Below, in pieces: positions 41,362 through 48,932 of a stretch of 64,000 nt of DNA; the first letter of the stretch is position 1, and each line of letters opens with the position of its first letter. The stretch comes from Chloroflexota bacterium (GTDB lineage Bacteria > Chloroflexota > Dehalococcoidia > Lucifugimonadales > Lucifugimonadaceae): assembly GCA_013204555.1 (NCBI GenBank), contig JABMNO010000034.1, positions 29,228 through 93,227 of the forward strand. The letters are read 5' to 3'. The position numbers were made by a program, and so were the translations under genes. Below the pieces are notes generated by a model. It searched no databases. It was not told the DNA's origin and saw only the letters and a program-made list of their open reading frames with translations.

Positions 41362-42195
41362 CTACTTGAGGACGATATTGTCGATGAGTCGGGCGTTTTC
41401 CAGGGTGGCAGCGAGGGAAATTACAGCGCCTGATTGCGCGTGATCAAGTTCCGTGAATGTGTCCGGGGTGGCTACGCTTACATAGTCGAGTTGAATCAAT
41501 CGCTCCACTGCCACCACCGAGCCAACGTGGTTTTTAAGCGTCGACACCCGGTCTTCGCCAGCTTCCCAGAGATTAGCGGCAATCGCCAACGCCCGGTAGA
41601 GCACCGGAGCGGCCTTTCGTTCATCCTCCGACAGATATCTGTTGCGACTGCTCAACGCCAACCCGTCCTCGTCGCGAACGGTGGGGATGATTCGGTGTTC
41701 AATCCGCATCCCCAGCGCCTCTGTCACAGCCCGGATCACCACGTTCTGCTGCGCGTCCTTCGCGCCCCAGACTGCAACGTCAGGCCTGATGGCACCGCAT
41801 ATCTTGGCAACCACGGTTGCAACACCCCGGAAGTGGCCGGAACGTTTCGCGCCTTCAAGAATGTTCCCAATTGGCCCCGGATCAATGTAGACGTCGTTTC
41901 CAGGTGGATACATCTCTCTCACAGATGGCATGAAGAGGATATCTACGCCCTGTGCTCGAAATATCTCGAGGTCGCGCTCCGTATCTATCGGATACCGCGC
42001 GAGATCCTCGTTTGGGCCGAATTGGGTTGGGTTGAGGAACAGCGATGCGATAAGCGTGTCCCCGCTCACTCGCGCCTCGGCAAGCAGCACTTCATGGCCC
42101 CTATGCATTCCTCCAAGGGTCGCCATCATGCTTACGGGCGAAATCAGACCGTTCCGGACTTCGACCATCTCCCGGATTGTCTCGACAATCTTCAA
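41362..42195 (-). CDS. panC: Pantothenate synthetase (pantoate-beta-alanine ligase)
   Basis: PanC joins pantoate and beta-alanine with ATP, the last step to pantothenate. The N-terminal TLGGMHRGHEVLL carries the HxGH-type motif of nucleotidyltransferases. LFLNPTQFGPNEDLARYPID, MYPPGNDVYIDPGP, GHFRGVATVV, WGAKDAQQNVVIR and LALSSRNRYLSEDER (a KMSKS-like region) follow. Length is normal. The start is probably the TTG at 42195, 5 nt after the panB stop, relying on translational coupling because no Shine-Dalgarno sequence is clear. Confidence 0.94.
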   Translation of the reverse strand: MKIVETIREMVEVRNGLISPVSMMATLGGMHRGHEVLLAEARVSGDTLIASLFLNPTQFGPNEDLARYPIDTERDLEIFRAQGVDILFMPSVREMYPPGNDVYIDPGPIGNILEGAKRSGHFRGVATVVAKICGAIRPDVAVWGAKDAQQNVVIRAVTEALGMRIEHRIIPTVRDEDGLALSSRNRYLSEDERKAAPVLYRALAIAANLWEAGEDRVSTLKNHVGSVVAVERLIQLDYVSVATPDTFTELDHAQSGAVISLAATLENARLIDNIVLK

Positions 42196-42200
42196 TGGCT

Positions 42201-43058
42201 TTAATTGCCGCTGGCGACGTCGAGTTCGGTCACGTTGTCGCCGGCCTGAGGACGTTGGGCACGCACACTCTGAGCATCAGAAGGAAACTCACGATGCTCG
42301 ACTTCGTCCATATAACGGCCCAGCGCATCAATGATGAGATCGCCGACTTCCGCAAACTTCTTTGCATGGCGAGGAGTGAAGTCGAGCGATAGGCCCATGA
42401 TGTCGTGGAAAACCTGCACTTGGCCGTCGCACTCAGAACCAGCGCCAATGCCGATAGTTGGAATATCCAGCGCCTCTGTGATCTCCGCGGCCAGTTCTGA
42501 CGGGACCAGTTCAAGGACAACCGAGAAGGCGCCTGCATCCTGAAGGGCAAGAGCGTCCTCAATGATCTGCCGCGCTCCATCCTCATCACGTCCCTGGACC
42601 CTGTATCCGCCAAGTTGGTTTACAGATTGGGGAGTGAGGCCTAGATGGCCCATGCACGCAATCCCTGCACTCGTGATCGCGCTCACAGAGTCAACTACCG
42701 CAGATCCGCCCTCAAGTTTCACGGCCTGAGCACCACCCTCTTTAATGAGGCGACCTGCCGTCCGCAGCGCGTCTTCTCGGCTGACCTGATAGCTCATGAA
42801 TGGCATATCCGCCACCACAAAAGCACTCCGGTTGCCACGGATAACCGCAGCCGTCGCGCTCACGATATCGTCTACGGTGACAGGAATGGTGTTCTCGTAG
42901 CCCAGAGTGGTCTGACCAATGGAGTCCCCCACAAGTATCAAAGGGACGCCAGCTTCGTCAATCAGCCTGGCCGCGGTGTAGTCGTACGCCGTGATCATGG
43001 TGATCGGCGCTCCCGACTTCTTCATCGCACGAATGTCGCGGATGGTATTTCTAGTCAT
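42201..43058 (-). CDS. panB: 3-methyl-2-oxobutanoate hydroxymethyltransferase
   Basis: PanB transfers a hydroxymethyl group from methylene-THF to 2-oxoisovalerate to give ketopantoate. Diagnostic segments are ITMITAYDYTAARLIDEAG, LVGDSIGQTTLGYENTIPVT, VADMPFMSY, AVKLEGG and MGHLGLTPQSVNQLGGY, with IGIGAGSECDGQVQVFHD near the C-terminus. The ATG at 43058 has GGAAGGA 8 nt upstream and is preferred over the longer frame to 43100. It needs one-carbon units, which gcvT at the left edge could help supply. Confidence 0.95.
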   Translation of the reverse strand: MTRNTIRDIRAMKKSGAPITMITAYDYTAARLIDEAGVPLILVGDSIGQTTLGYENTIPVTVDDIVSATAAVIRGNRSAFVVADMPFMSYQVSREDALRTAGRLIKEGGAQAVKLEGGSAVVDSVSAITSAGIACMGHLGLTPQSVNQLGGYRVQGRDEDGARQIIEDALALQDAGAFSVVLELVPSELAAEITEALDIPTIGIGAGSECDGQVQVFHDIMGLSLDFTPRHAKKFAEVGDLIIDALGRYMDEVEHREFPSDAQSVRAQRPQAGDNVTELDVASGN

Positions 43059-43114
43059 GGTTCTATCCTTCCGGTCGCCGCCACTACGGGTCGACGCCAA
43101 TTGAACCTACGCTT

Positions 43115-44017
43115 CTACCGCTGCTGCGATGCAGCCCGAAGAAGCGTTTCTATTGTCGCGTAATCCTCAATAGAAATGTTGCCCTGCTCGCGAGCAATAG
43201 GAAGGTGAGCTAGAGCGAGAGCCGCGTAACCAGCGCCAACATCAGCGCCAACGCCGCTAGTTGCGGCGAGATGAGCGCGGACAGTCGCCACGTCCCCTCG
43301 AACGTAAGGTCCCGTGATCGCACCTGGAACACCCAGTCTCCTAATTTGGTCGGCTGTCTGAGAAACCAGTGGGGCCAACGCGCTAAGGCCGTCTTCCCGG
43401 GTCATTCCAAACGTGGTCCACATCTCCGCCGCGAGCCCGGCTAGCCCTGCGATGAGACCGCAGGCCATAACGGCCGATGCGTGGTATGCCGCACGATCTG
43501 ACGCTTTCAGTTTGAACGAACTGGCGTTGAGGTCAGCGGCGAGCGTTTCGAGCCAGACCATCAGGTCCGCCGATTCCGATTCGATCGCGACGGTGATTCC
43601 TTCAAACTGGCCGGGCATGTGATTGGAAGGAAAGGTCTGTAAGGGATGCCAGCCGCCAATCGCCACATTGGATTCAACCGCCGGGCTAAGCGCGCTCACT
43701 GGTGTAGCCCCTGAACAGTGGATAACAGCGCTCGCCGCAGACCAATTAAGGCGACCGGCCACATCGGAGATCGCTCCATCCGATGTCGTAATGAACACGA
43801 TGGCGCATTCCGAAGCGACTCGTTGGGAGTCCGTAGTGGGCGTTGCCCCGTGGATACCGGCCGCGGCCTCCACCGCAGCTTCGGATTCCCGCCTGGAAAC
43901 GAAGGCCACGTTGTAGCCATGCTCTGCCATGGCTTTGCCCAGGCTGGAGCCCAACTTTCCTGCGCCGATGAAGCCGACGGGCGAGGCGTGATCGAACACG
44001 GGGTTACTGTCCGCCAA
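43115..44017 (-). CDS. Rossmann-like/DUF2520 oxidoreductase, candidate ketopantoate reductase
   Basis: An N-terminal NAD(P)-binding domain (VGFIGAGKLGSSLGKAMAEHGYNVAFVSRR) is followed by VIHCSGATPVSAL, GGWHPLQTFPSN and a helical C-terminal domain. The HPLQTF motif and overall length are typical of Rossmann-like plus DUF2520 proteins. The fold resembles pyrroline-5-carboxylate and ketopantoate reductases. It lies just upstream of panB and panC, where a ketopantoate reductase (panE step) is needed and no panE is seen. I infer that role, in line with PanG-type alternative reductases described in other bacteria. The start is uncertain: TTG 44017, overlapping the upstream gene, or GTG 43999. Confidence 0.82.
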   Translation of the reverse strand: MADSNPVFDHASPVGFIGAGKLGSSLGKAMAEHGYNVAFVSRRESEAAVEAAAGIHGATPTTDSQRVASECAIVFITTSDGAISDVAGRLNWSAASAVIHCSGATPVSALSPAVESNVAIGGWHPLQTFPSNHMPGQFEGITVAIESESADLMVWLETLAADLNASSFKLKASDRAAYHASAVMACGLIAGLAGLAAEMWTTFGMTREDGLSALAPLVSQTADQIRRLGVPGAITGPYVRGDVATVRAHLAATSGVGADVGAGYAALALAHLPIAREQGNISIEDYATIETLLRAASQQR

Positions 44018-45056
44018 GATACTCGCTCGCCGAAGGAATCCCGCCGAGGCCCGTCGCCTGTTCCACGGCTGAAAGAATGGCATTAACTACGGCCCTTGTA
44101 GCCGCGGCTCTGAGCCGGTCGGGATGAACTGGACCGTAATCGCCGGTGGCGAGAGCAAATACCGTGTCGCCATCTGATTCCGTATGCGCCGGACGCACAG
44201 CGAGTGCAATCGCGTCCTGTCCGGCTCCAGCGAGGCGGCTTGCGCCCTTCTTATCCATAGCAGCGTTGGTGGCGACAACACCTATGACGGTATGCGGATT
44301 GCGGTCCCAGCCTTGCTGCCGGTTAGGCGGTGGGTCGTTGATCAACAGATCAACAGAATCGACATATCCGCCACCAATTCGCTTATCACGGGGCCCGGCA
44401 ACGATCATCCCCGTATCAGGATCAACAACCCCGCCAACCGCGTTCACAACGATCAACGCCCCCACGACAATGTCATCATCAAGGCGCACCGATGCTGTGC
44501 CGATACCGCCCTTGATCCGGCGGCGTGGCCCCTTCAACGTACCCAGTGTTGCACCGGTCCCAGCCCCAACGGAACCTTGTTCAAAATCGGCGTCCGCCGC
44601 TTCACAGGCCATGTACCCGGCGTCAGCGCCCGGGCAAACGTCGCTTTTCAAGGCGAGGTCAAAAATGACGGTTGCCGGAATAAGAGGAACCGTCTTTCCG
44701 GCGAACTGAACTCCGATTTTCCGTTCCGTCATGAACCGGGTCGCCCCATCCGCTGTCGCCAGTCCCCAGACGCTGCCGCCTGTGAGCATGTAGCCGTTGA
44801 CCAACTCACCGCTGGCCAACGGTTGCAAAAGCTCCGTCTCGCGAGAGCCCGGCGACGCTCCACGGACGTCAATTCCACCGGTGGCGGCATGCTCGCTCAG
44901 AATTGCAGTGCAGCCTGTGGCATGCTCAATATCCGTGTAGTGACCCACGGTGATGCCTGGGACGTCTGTGATCTTTCCGCTGATGGCTCCGTCACTCCTA
45001 CCGGTATCGGGCGACTCATTATTGGTGGAACTGTAGCATCCGGTTTCAATGACCAT
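44004..45056 (-). CDS. P1-family (DmpA/BapA-like) aminopeptidase
   Basis: The protein matches peptidase family P1 (L-aminopeptidase/D-esterase, S58), whose members self-cleave to give an N-terminal nucleophile. Motifs are ITDVPGITVGHYTD at the start, ATGGIDVRGASPGSRET, LTGGSVWGLATADGA, and KGGIGTASVRL, which includes the G-[IL]-GTA-S cleavage site with the nucleophilic Ser. GVVATNAAMDKKGASRLAG follows. Family members act on D-amino-acid amides or beta-amino peptides such as beta-alanyl dipeptides. That is notable beside panC, which uses beta-alanine, but the link is speculative. The start at 45056 gives a short extra N-terminus; an internal start is possible. It heads the leftward operon. Confidence 0.87.
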   Translation of the reverse strand: MVIETGCYSSTNNESPDTGRSDGAISGKITDVPGITVGHYTDIEHATGCTAILSEHAATGGIDVRGASPGSRETELLQPLASGELVNGYMLTGGSVWGLATADGATRFMTERKIGVQFAGKTVPLIPATVIFDLALKSDVCPGADAGYMACEAADADFEQGSVGAGTGATLGTLKGPRRRIKGGIGTASVRLDDDIVVGALIVVNAVGGVVDPDTGMIVAGPRDKRIGGGYVDSVDLLINDPPPNRQQGWDRNPHTVIGVVATNAAMDKKGASRLAGAGQDAIALAVRPAHTESDGDTVFALATGDYGPVHPDRLRAAATRAVVNAILSAVEQATGLGGIPSASEYLGGQ

Positions 45057-45073
45057 GTAAGGACGCGCGAACG

Positions 45074-45550
45074 ATGGCCAATGAAATAACCATGCACGAG
45101 GCGATTGTGCGTTACAGGAAAATCTATCGCCGCTTTGAAAAGATAGAAGGTAGAAGCTGGGACGCTGAAGGTGCTGTGATCAAGCTATAGAAGCAACTCG
45201 GTGATCTTGCGAAGCTCATCAAGGTAAAAGAGGGCTACTACTTTCCCGACCGGTACGAGAGTGATGTTGAGTTGATTGGTGACGAACTAGCAGATGTCTT
45301 TGCTGCATCAATTCGTATTCCGGACCACTATGGGATCGATCTATCGGTTGCCCACATGCGTGCACGAGATGCAGAGGAGGCATCGCTATTAGATCTCGAA
45401 GGAAATTGGGCTGATGCCGCACGAATGATGGTGTTTGTGAATATTGACACAAATAAACCCACGGCGCGAGAATTCTCGACTGTGCGCATCGTGGGTACTG
45501 GTTTGAAGGTGGTTCTAAGTGCATTACAACGCATCCGGCCTCCTGAGTGA
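45074..45550 (+). pseudogene. MazG-like nucleotide pyrophosphohydrolase broken by an in-frame amber codon
   Basis: Reading from the ATG at 45074 gives MANEITMHEAIVRYRKIYRR..., then GRSWDAEGAVIKL, an in-frame TAG at 45188-45190 (codon 39), and directly onward KQLGDLAKLIKVKEGYYF and VELIGDELADVFAASIRI. The two sides together resemble MazG-like proteins, in which an acidic helix with an ELADV-type ExxD motif binds magnesium for NTP pyrophosphohydrolysis. No frameshift is needed, so one base change explains the break. The residues after about codon 112 continue for 45 codons without family resemblance and run into the yceD start. It could be a recent pseudogene, a sequencing error, or a gene with amber read-through. 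Confidence 0.72.
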
Positions 45551-46049
45551 TCGAGCCGGTGCAAGCCGTGAGTTTACGATCGACAACGAAACGATTTCGA
45601 TTGAAGATGATCGCTTTACTAACGTTTGCGGACACGTTGAATTACTAAAAACGGGCCGGGGAATACTGGTCCAGGCGGAGGTCACGGCCTCTACAATTGA
45701 AGAGTGCAGTCGCTGTCTCAAAGAGACTAACTTTGAGCTCAACATTGAGTTTGAAGAAGAGTTCCACCCGGTCAATAAGTTCCCCGGGCTGGTTGAGATA
45801 GAAGACGACGAGAGTCAATTTCCTCTAGATTTTGATTATGGTGTTGATGAAAACAACACAATTGACTTCAAGGAGTCGTTCCGACAGGCATTCGTAAGCG
45901 AGATTCCAATAGCACCCCTCTGCAAACCTGATTGCAAGGGACTTTGCGCTAAATGCTCCATTGATTTGAACATTGAATATTGCGATTGTGTTGAGATAGA
46001 AGAGTTGCCCCAATGGGCCCAAAGTCTCAAATCGCTAGAGATAAATTGA
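45519..46049 (+). CDS. yceD: YceD/DUF177 family protein (23S rRNA accumulation factor)
   Basis: The N-terminal MHYNASGLLSDRAGASREF matches the DUF177 start pattern, which supports the GTG at 45519 even though it overlaps the broken MazG-like frame by 32 nt. The middle has ECSRCLKE, and the C-terminal part has a CKPDCKGLCAKC and YCDC cluster typical of zinc-binding Gram-positive-type YceD. The acidic central segment is also typical. Members are needed for normal 23S rRNA levels, and the gene is nearly always followed by rpmF, as here (6 nt away). Confidence 0.93.
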   Translation: MHYNASGLLSDRAGASREFTIDNETISIEDDRFTNVCGHVELLKTGRGILVQAEVTASTIEECSRCLKETNFELNIEFEEEFHPVNKFPGLVEIEDDESQFPLDFDYGVDENNTIDFKESFRQAFVSEIPIAPLCKPDCKGLCAKCSIDLNIEYCDCVEIEELPQWAQSLKSLEIN

Positions 46050-46055
46050 CATAAA

Positions 46056-46277
46056 ATGGCACCACTTCCAAAGAAAAAACATTCCCGAGCTCGCAAAGGC
46101 GGACGGGCCGCACATCACTTCATTTCTGCCCCGGGAACCTCTACGTGTTCCCACTGCAGTTCTGTTAAGCTTCCGCACCGTGCCTGCCACGTGTGCGGCA
46201 CTTACAAAGGCCGCGAGGTCATTGAATCAGACACAGGCTCGCAAGATATTGCGGGCCCAGTTGAGACCAACTCTTAG
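46056..46277 (+). CDS. rpmF: 50S ribosomal protein L32
   Basis: The basic N-terminus LPKKKHSRARKGGRAAHH is followed by CSHC and CHVCGTYKGREV, the four-cysteine zinc-binding form of L32. The 73-residue length includes an acidic C-terminal extension (IESDTGSQDIAGPVETNS) of about 15 residues beyond the usual end. It sits in the common yceD-rpmF-fab arrangement, but plsX and fabH, often next, are absent and fabD follows directly. Confidence 0.96.
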   Translation: MAPLPKKKHSRARKGGRAAHHFISAPGTSTCSHCSSVKLPHRACHVCGTYKGREVIESDTGSQDIAGPVETNS

Positions 46278-46303
46278 GTCAACACGGGAGATCAATTCCT
46301 GAA

Positions 46304-47251
46304 ATGGCAATTGACAGAAGCACGATGAAAACCACTCAAGCGTTCATATTTCCGGGTCAGGCCGCACAGGCCGTTGGAATGGGGAAAGATCTCTTTGATC
46401 ATTCCCCGGCAGCCCGGGAAGTCTTCAATGAAGTTGACGATACTCTGGGTCGTTCCCTCACCACTCTCATGTTTGAGGGGTCCATTGAGGAACTGACGGA
46501 AACCAGCAACGCTCAGCCGGCTGTTTCAGCGGTCTCCCTCGCGTCCCACGCGGCGATGACAGAAGCGCTTGGTGCTCAACCAGTGCCGTTTCTTACCGCC
46601 GGTCACAGCCTTGGTGAGTACTCAGCACTGGCGGTCTCCGGTGTGCTTTCAGTCTCAGACACCATCAGGCTGGTAGTCCAACGTAGTCGGCTCATGCAGG
46701 AGGCCTGCGATGAGAGGCCGGGTGGCATGGTGGCTCTGATTGGCATCGACGAATTCGCTGTTGAAGACGTCTGTCGTGAGACTGGCGCCCAGCTCTCAAA
46801 TATCAACACCGCACAGCAAATCATCATAAGCGGTGACCACCGCTCACTTGCGCAGGCCATTGACCTTGCGGCAGCCCGTGGAGCCAAGAGGTGCATTCCA
46901 CTCCAGGTTGGTGGAGCATTCCACTCGGGACTTATGCAGCCGGCTCAATCCGGCCTGAATGAAGTAATTGACTCAGTCAAGTTCAACGACCCGGTTGTAC
47001 CCATCGTGGGCAACTGCGGTGCAACTGCTCTCACTACTGGCGCTGAGGTCAAGGCAGAGTTGATGACCCAACTCACCTCCTGCGTGCGGTGGCAGCGATC
47101 CGTTGAGTTCATGATCGAAAGCGGCGTTGAGACATTCGTGGAAGTTGGGCCCGGCAACGTCCTCGCTGGAATGATAAAGCGCATTGATAGCTCACGGGAA
47201 ATCATCTCGGTGGGCGACATGGAATCCGTGCGTTCATTCGCCGCAGCCTAA
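46304..47251 (+). CDS. fabD: Malonyl-CoA:ACP transacylase
   Basis: FabD loads malonate from CoA onto acyl carrier protein. Visible are FIFPGQAAQAVGMG, TSNAQPAVSAVSLA, TAGHSLGEYSALAVSG with the nucleophile Ser of GHSxG, VQRSRLMQEA with the substrate-binding Arg, LQVGGAFHSGLMQPA with the catalytic His, and VEVGPGNVLAGMIKRI. Length is normal at 315 residues. The ATG at 46304 is used; an ATG at 46325 (MKTTQAF) is equally plausible. It is followed by nusB and acpP in the same direction. Confidence 0.95.
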   Translation: MAIDRSTMKTTQAFIFPGQAAQAVGMGKDLFDHSPAAREVFNEVDDTLGRSLTTLMFEGSIEELTETSNAQPAVSAVSLASHAAMTEALGAQPVPFLTAGHSLGEYSALAVSGVLSVSDTIRLVVQRSRLMQEACDERPGGMVALIGIDEFAVEDVCRETGAQLSNINTAQQIIISGDHRSLAQAIDLAAARGAKRCIPLQVGGAFHSGLMQPAQSGLNEVIDSVKFNDPVVPIVGNCGATALTTGAEVKAELMTQLTSCVRWQRSVEFMIESGVETFVEVGPGNVLAGMIKRIDSSREIISVGDMESVRSFAAA

Positions 47252-47299
47252 TTCCCTCTCTCATCTCCCCCATTATTACCGAACTGACAAGGCTCCCCC

Positions 47300-47749
47300 A
47301 TGTGGCGTGACTCCATTGGCGAGGAAGCAGGCGAAATCCCCTCAGATGAGATCGGTTGTCGCCGTCTGGCGAGGGCAATAGCAGTACAGGCGCTTTACGA
47401 AGCAGACTTGACGGGGCACGCTGGTTATCCCATCGCCGAGAGGCTGGCAGCCGAGGCCGGGATCGGAATCGCTCCCGGCGAGTTCGCTGTATGGCTGGCC
47501 GAGACTGTTGAAACCAACCGCCTCACGTTGGATGAAAAGCTAAAAGAGCTTGCCCCAGCCTGGCCGATCGATCAACTATCACCCATCGATCGCAATATAT
47601 TGCGTCTTGCTCTGGCAGAGCTGGAGCACGGAAAAGATGAGACGCCACAGAAAGTTATTGTGAGCGAGGCAATTGAACTCGCCACGTTATTTGGCTCAGA
47701 AGGTTCCAAATCATTCGTGAACGGTGTACTGGGCGCAGTGCTAGCATAG
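47300..47749 (+). CDS. nusB: Transcription antitermination factor NusB
   Basis: The all-helical 149-residue protein carries NusB hallmarks: RRLARAIAVQALYEADL near the N-terminus, DQLSPIDRNILRLALAEL in the middle, and PQKVIVSEAIELATLFGSEGSKSFVNGVLGAV (around 47640-47735) at the end. NusB binds boxA RNA with NusE to help rRNA transcription. The first about 20 residues are not conserved, so the true start may be a little downstream. Its place inside a fatty-acid gene group is unusual but plausible. Confidence 0.93.
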   Translation: MWRDSIGEEAGEIPSDEIGCRRLARAIAVQALYEADLTGHAGYPIAERLAAEAGIGIAPGEFAVWLAETVETNRLTLDEKLKELAPAWPIDQLSPIDRNILRLALAELEHGKDETPQKVIVSEAIELATLFGSEGSKSFVNGVLGAVLA

Positions 47750-47839
47750 GCGATGGCTTTTTTGCCGACTTGGACCTGACTGAACATTTTGAAAAAATTT
47801 ACTACGTCCCCCAACGGATTGAGACTTCGGAGGTTTTGA

Positions 47840-48097
47840 ATGGCGACTGTGTTTGAGCGAGTGCGAGATATCGCCGCAGACAAACTCAGCATAGAGGCAG
47901 ATGACATTAAGCCGGAATCGTCGTTCACGAACGACCTAAATGCCGACTCTCTTGATGTTGTTGAACTCATCATGGCTCTTGAAGAAGAGTTCAGCGAAGG
48001 TGACACGACCGTCGAGATTTCTGACGAAGAGGCCGAAGGGCTGAACACCGTTAATGATGTCCTCTCTTTCCTGGGGGGCAAAGGAATATCCGACTAG
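47840..48097 (+). CDS. acpP: Acyl carrier protein
   Basis: The 85-residue acidic protein has [23 protein letters not shown]; the Ser of DSLD takes the phosphopantetheine arm that is derived from pantothenate. CGGAGG lies 6 nt before the ATG. The C-terminal helix ([13 protein letters not shown]) is normal. It follows nusB and fabD and is closed by a terminator, marking the end of the yceD-to-acpP unit. Confidence 0.97.
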   Translation: MATVFERVRDIAADKLSIEADDIKPESSFTNDLNADSLDVVELIMALEEEFSEGDTTVEISDEEAEGLNTVNDVLSFLGGKGISD

Positions 48098-48108
48098 GTT
48101 CTGAGGTG

Positions 48109-48141
48109 ACGCCGTCCAACTCGGGCGGCGTTGTTTTCTTT
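48109..48141 (+). terminator. Rho-independent terminator after acpP
   Basis: ACGCCGTCC pairs with GGGCGGCGT (one G-U pair) around AACTC, followed by TGTTTTCTTT. It starts 12 nt past the acpP stop and separates this unit from the uracil-DNA glycosylase gene. Confidence 0.88.
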
Positions 48142-48185
48142 CCGGTCGCGATACCTGAATTTGGGCAATTGAGACTGGCGTCGAT

Positions 48186-48881
48186 ATGCTGTCAGATGAG
48201 CCCGGCAACGGCCTACAGTGGTCGTCCATTGCGTCCCTCTCACGGGACGTTCTTACCTGCACGCGCTGCACACTCTCGGAAACTCGCACCAATGCCGTCC
48301 CCGGTGAAGGCTCTGACTTCCCGGGAATATTGTTCATTGGGGAAGGTCCCGGGGCCAACGAAGATCAGCAGGGACGCCCGTTCGTCGGGCGAGCGGGAGC
48401 GCTTCTCGACGAGCTTTTGGCGGCTGTGCCGCTCAGACGCGAGGACGTTTACATCACCAACGTAGTGAAGTGCCGCCCACCGGAGAATCGCGATCCTCTT
48501 CCCGATGAGGTTCGGGCCTGCTGGCCATATCTTGAGTCTCAGATTCAGCTCCTGAAGCCCCGTGTGATCGCCACCCTTGGCCGTCACTCTTTGATGAGGT
48601 TTTTTCCAGATGCGCGTATCTCCAGCGCACACGGTCAGACCATGAAGTGGAGAGATGGCATCGTCGTCTTTCCTCTCTACCACCCCGCCGCCGGGTTACG
48701 TTCCACAAAATTAAAAACAGCGCTTCAGGAAGATATCTTGAAGCTGCCGCAAGCGATGATCGCTGCACTTGAATCAGACAGACTAAAAGATGATCAGCCA
48801 GGTTCACAGCCCTCCGAAGCCGCGTCACCAATAGAACAATCTGCTGATCCCGCTAAAGGCCAGATAGGCCTTTTTGATTAA
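48186..48881 (+). CDS. Family 4 uracil-DNA glycosylase (iron-sulfur type)
   Basis: This enzyme excises uracil from DNA. Four cysteines that bind a 4Fe-4S cluster are visible: CTRC at residues 25-28, one in NVVKCRPPENRDP and one in EVRACWPYL. Catalytic motifs are FIGEGPGANEDQQGRPFVGRAG (GEGPG loop) and VVFPLYHPAAGLRS (the HPxxxL region). The last about 45 residues form a polar tail ending in QIGLFD, which resembles a C-terminal sliding-clamp-binding peptide (QxxLFx); that reading is an inference. It has a separate transcription start after the acpP terminator. Confidence 0.93.
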   Translation: MLSDEPGNGLQWSSIASLSRDVLTCTRCTLSETRTNAVPGEGSDFPGILFIGEGPGANEDQQGRPFVGRAGALLDELLAAVPLRREDVYITNVVKCRPPENRDPLPDEVRACWPYLESQIQLLKPRVIATLGRHSLMRFFPDARISSAHGQTMKWRDGIVVFPLYHPAAGLRSTKLKTALQEDILKLPQAMIAALESDRLKDDQPGSQPSEAASPIEQSADPAKGQIGLFD

Positions 48882-48932
48882 TAACAGTAATTTGCAACAA
48901 CCACTCCAGAACACAGGTCCTAAAGAAATCAT

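Noticed and set aside
41434..42204. A 256-codon plus-strand open frame
   Set aside because: It is antisense to panC, which has all its motifs. The peptide has the Arg/His-rich make-up typical of a shadow frame.
44184..45089. A 301-codon plus-strand open frame
   Set aside because: It lies antisense to the P1 peptidase gene, whose motifs are unmistakable, and has no recognisable protein features. It is a by-product of GC-rich codon usage.
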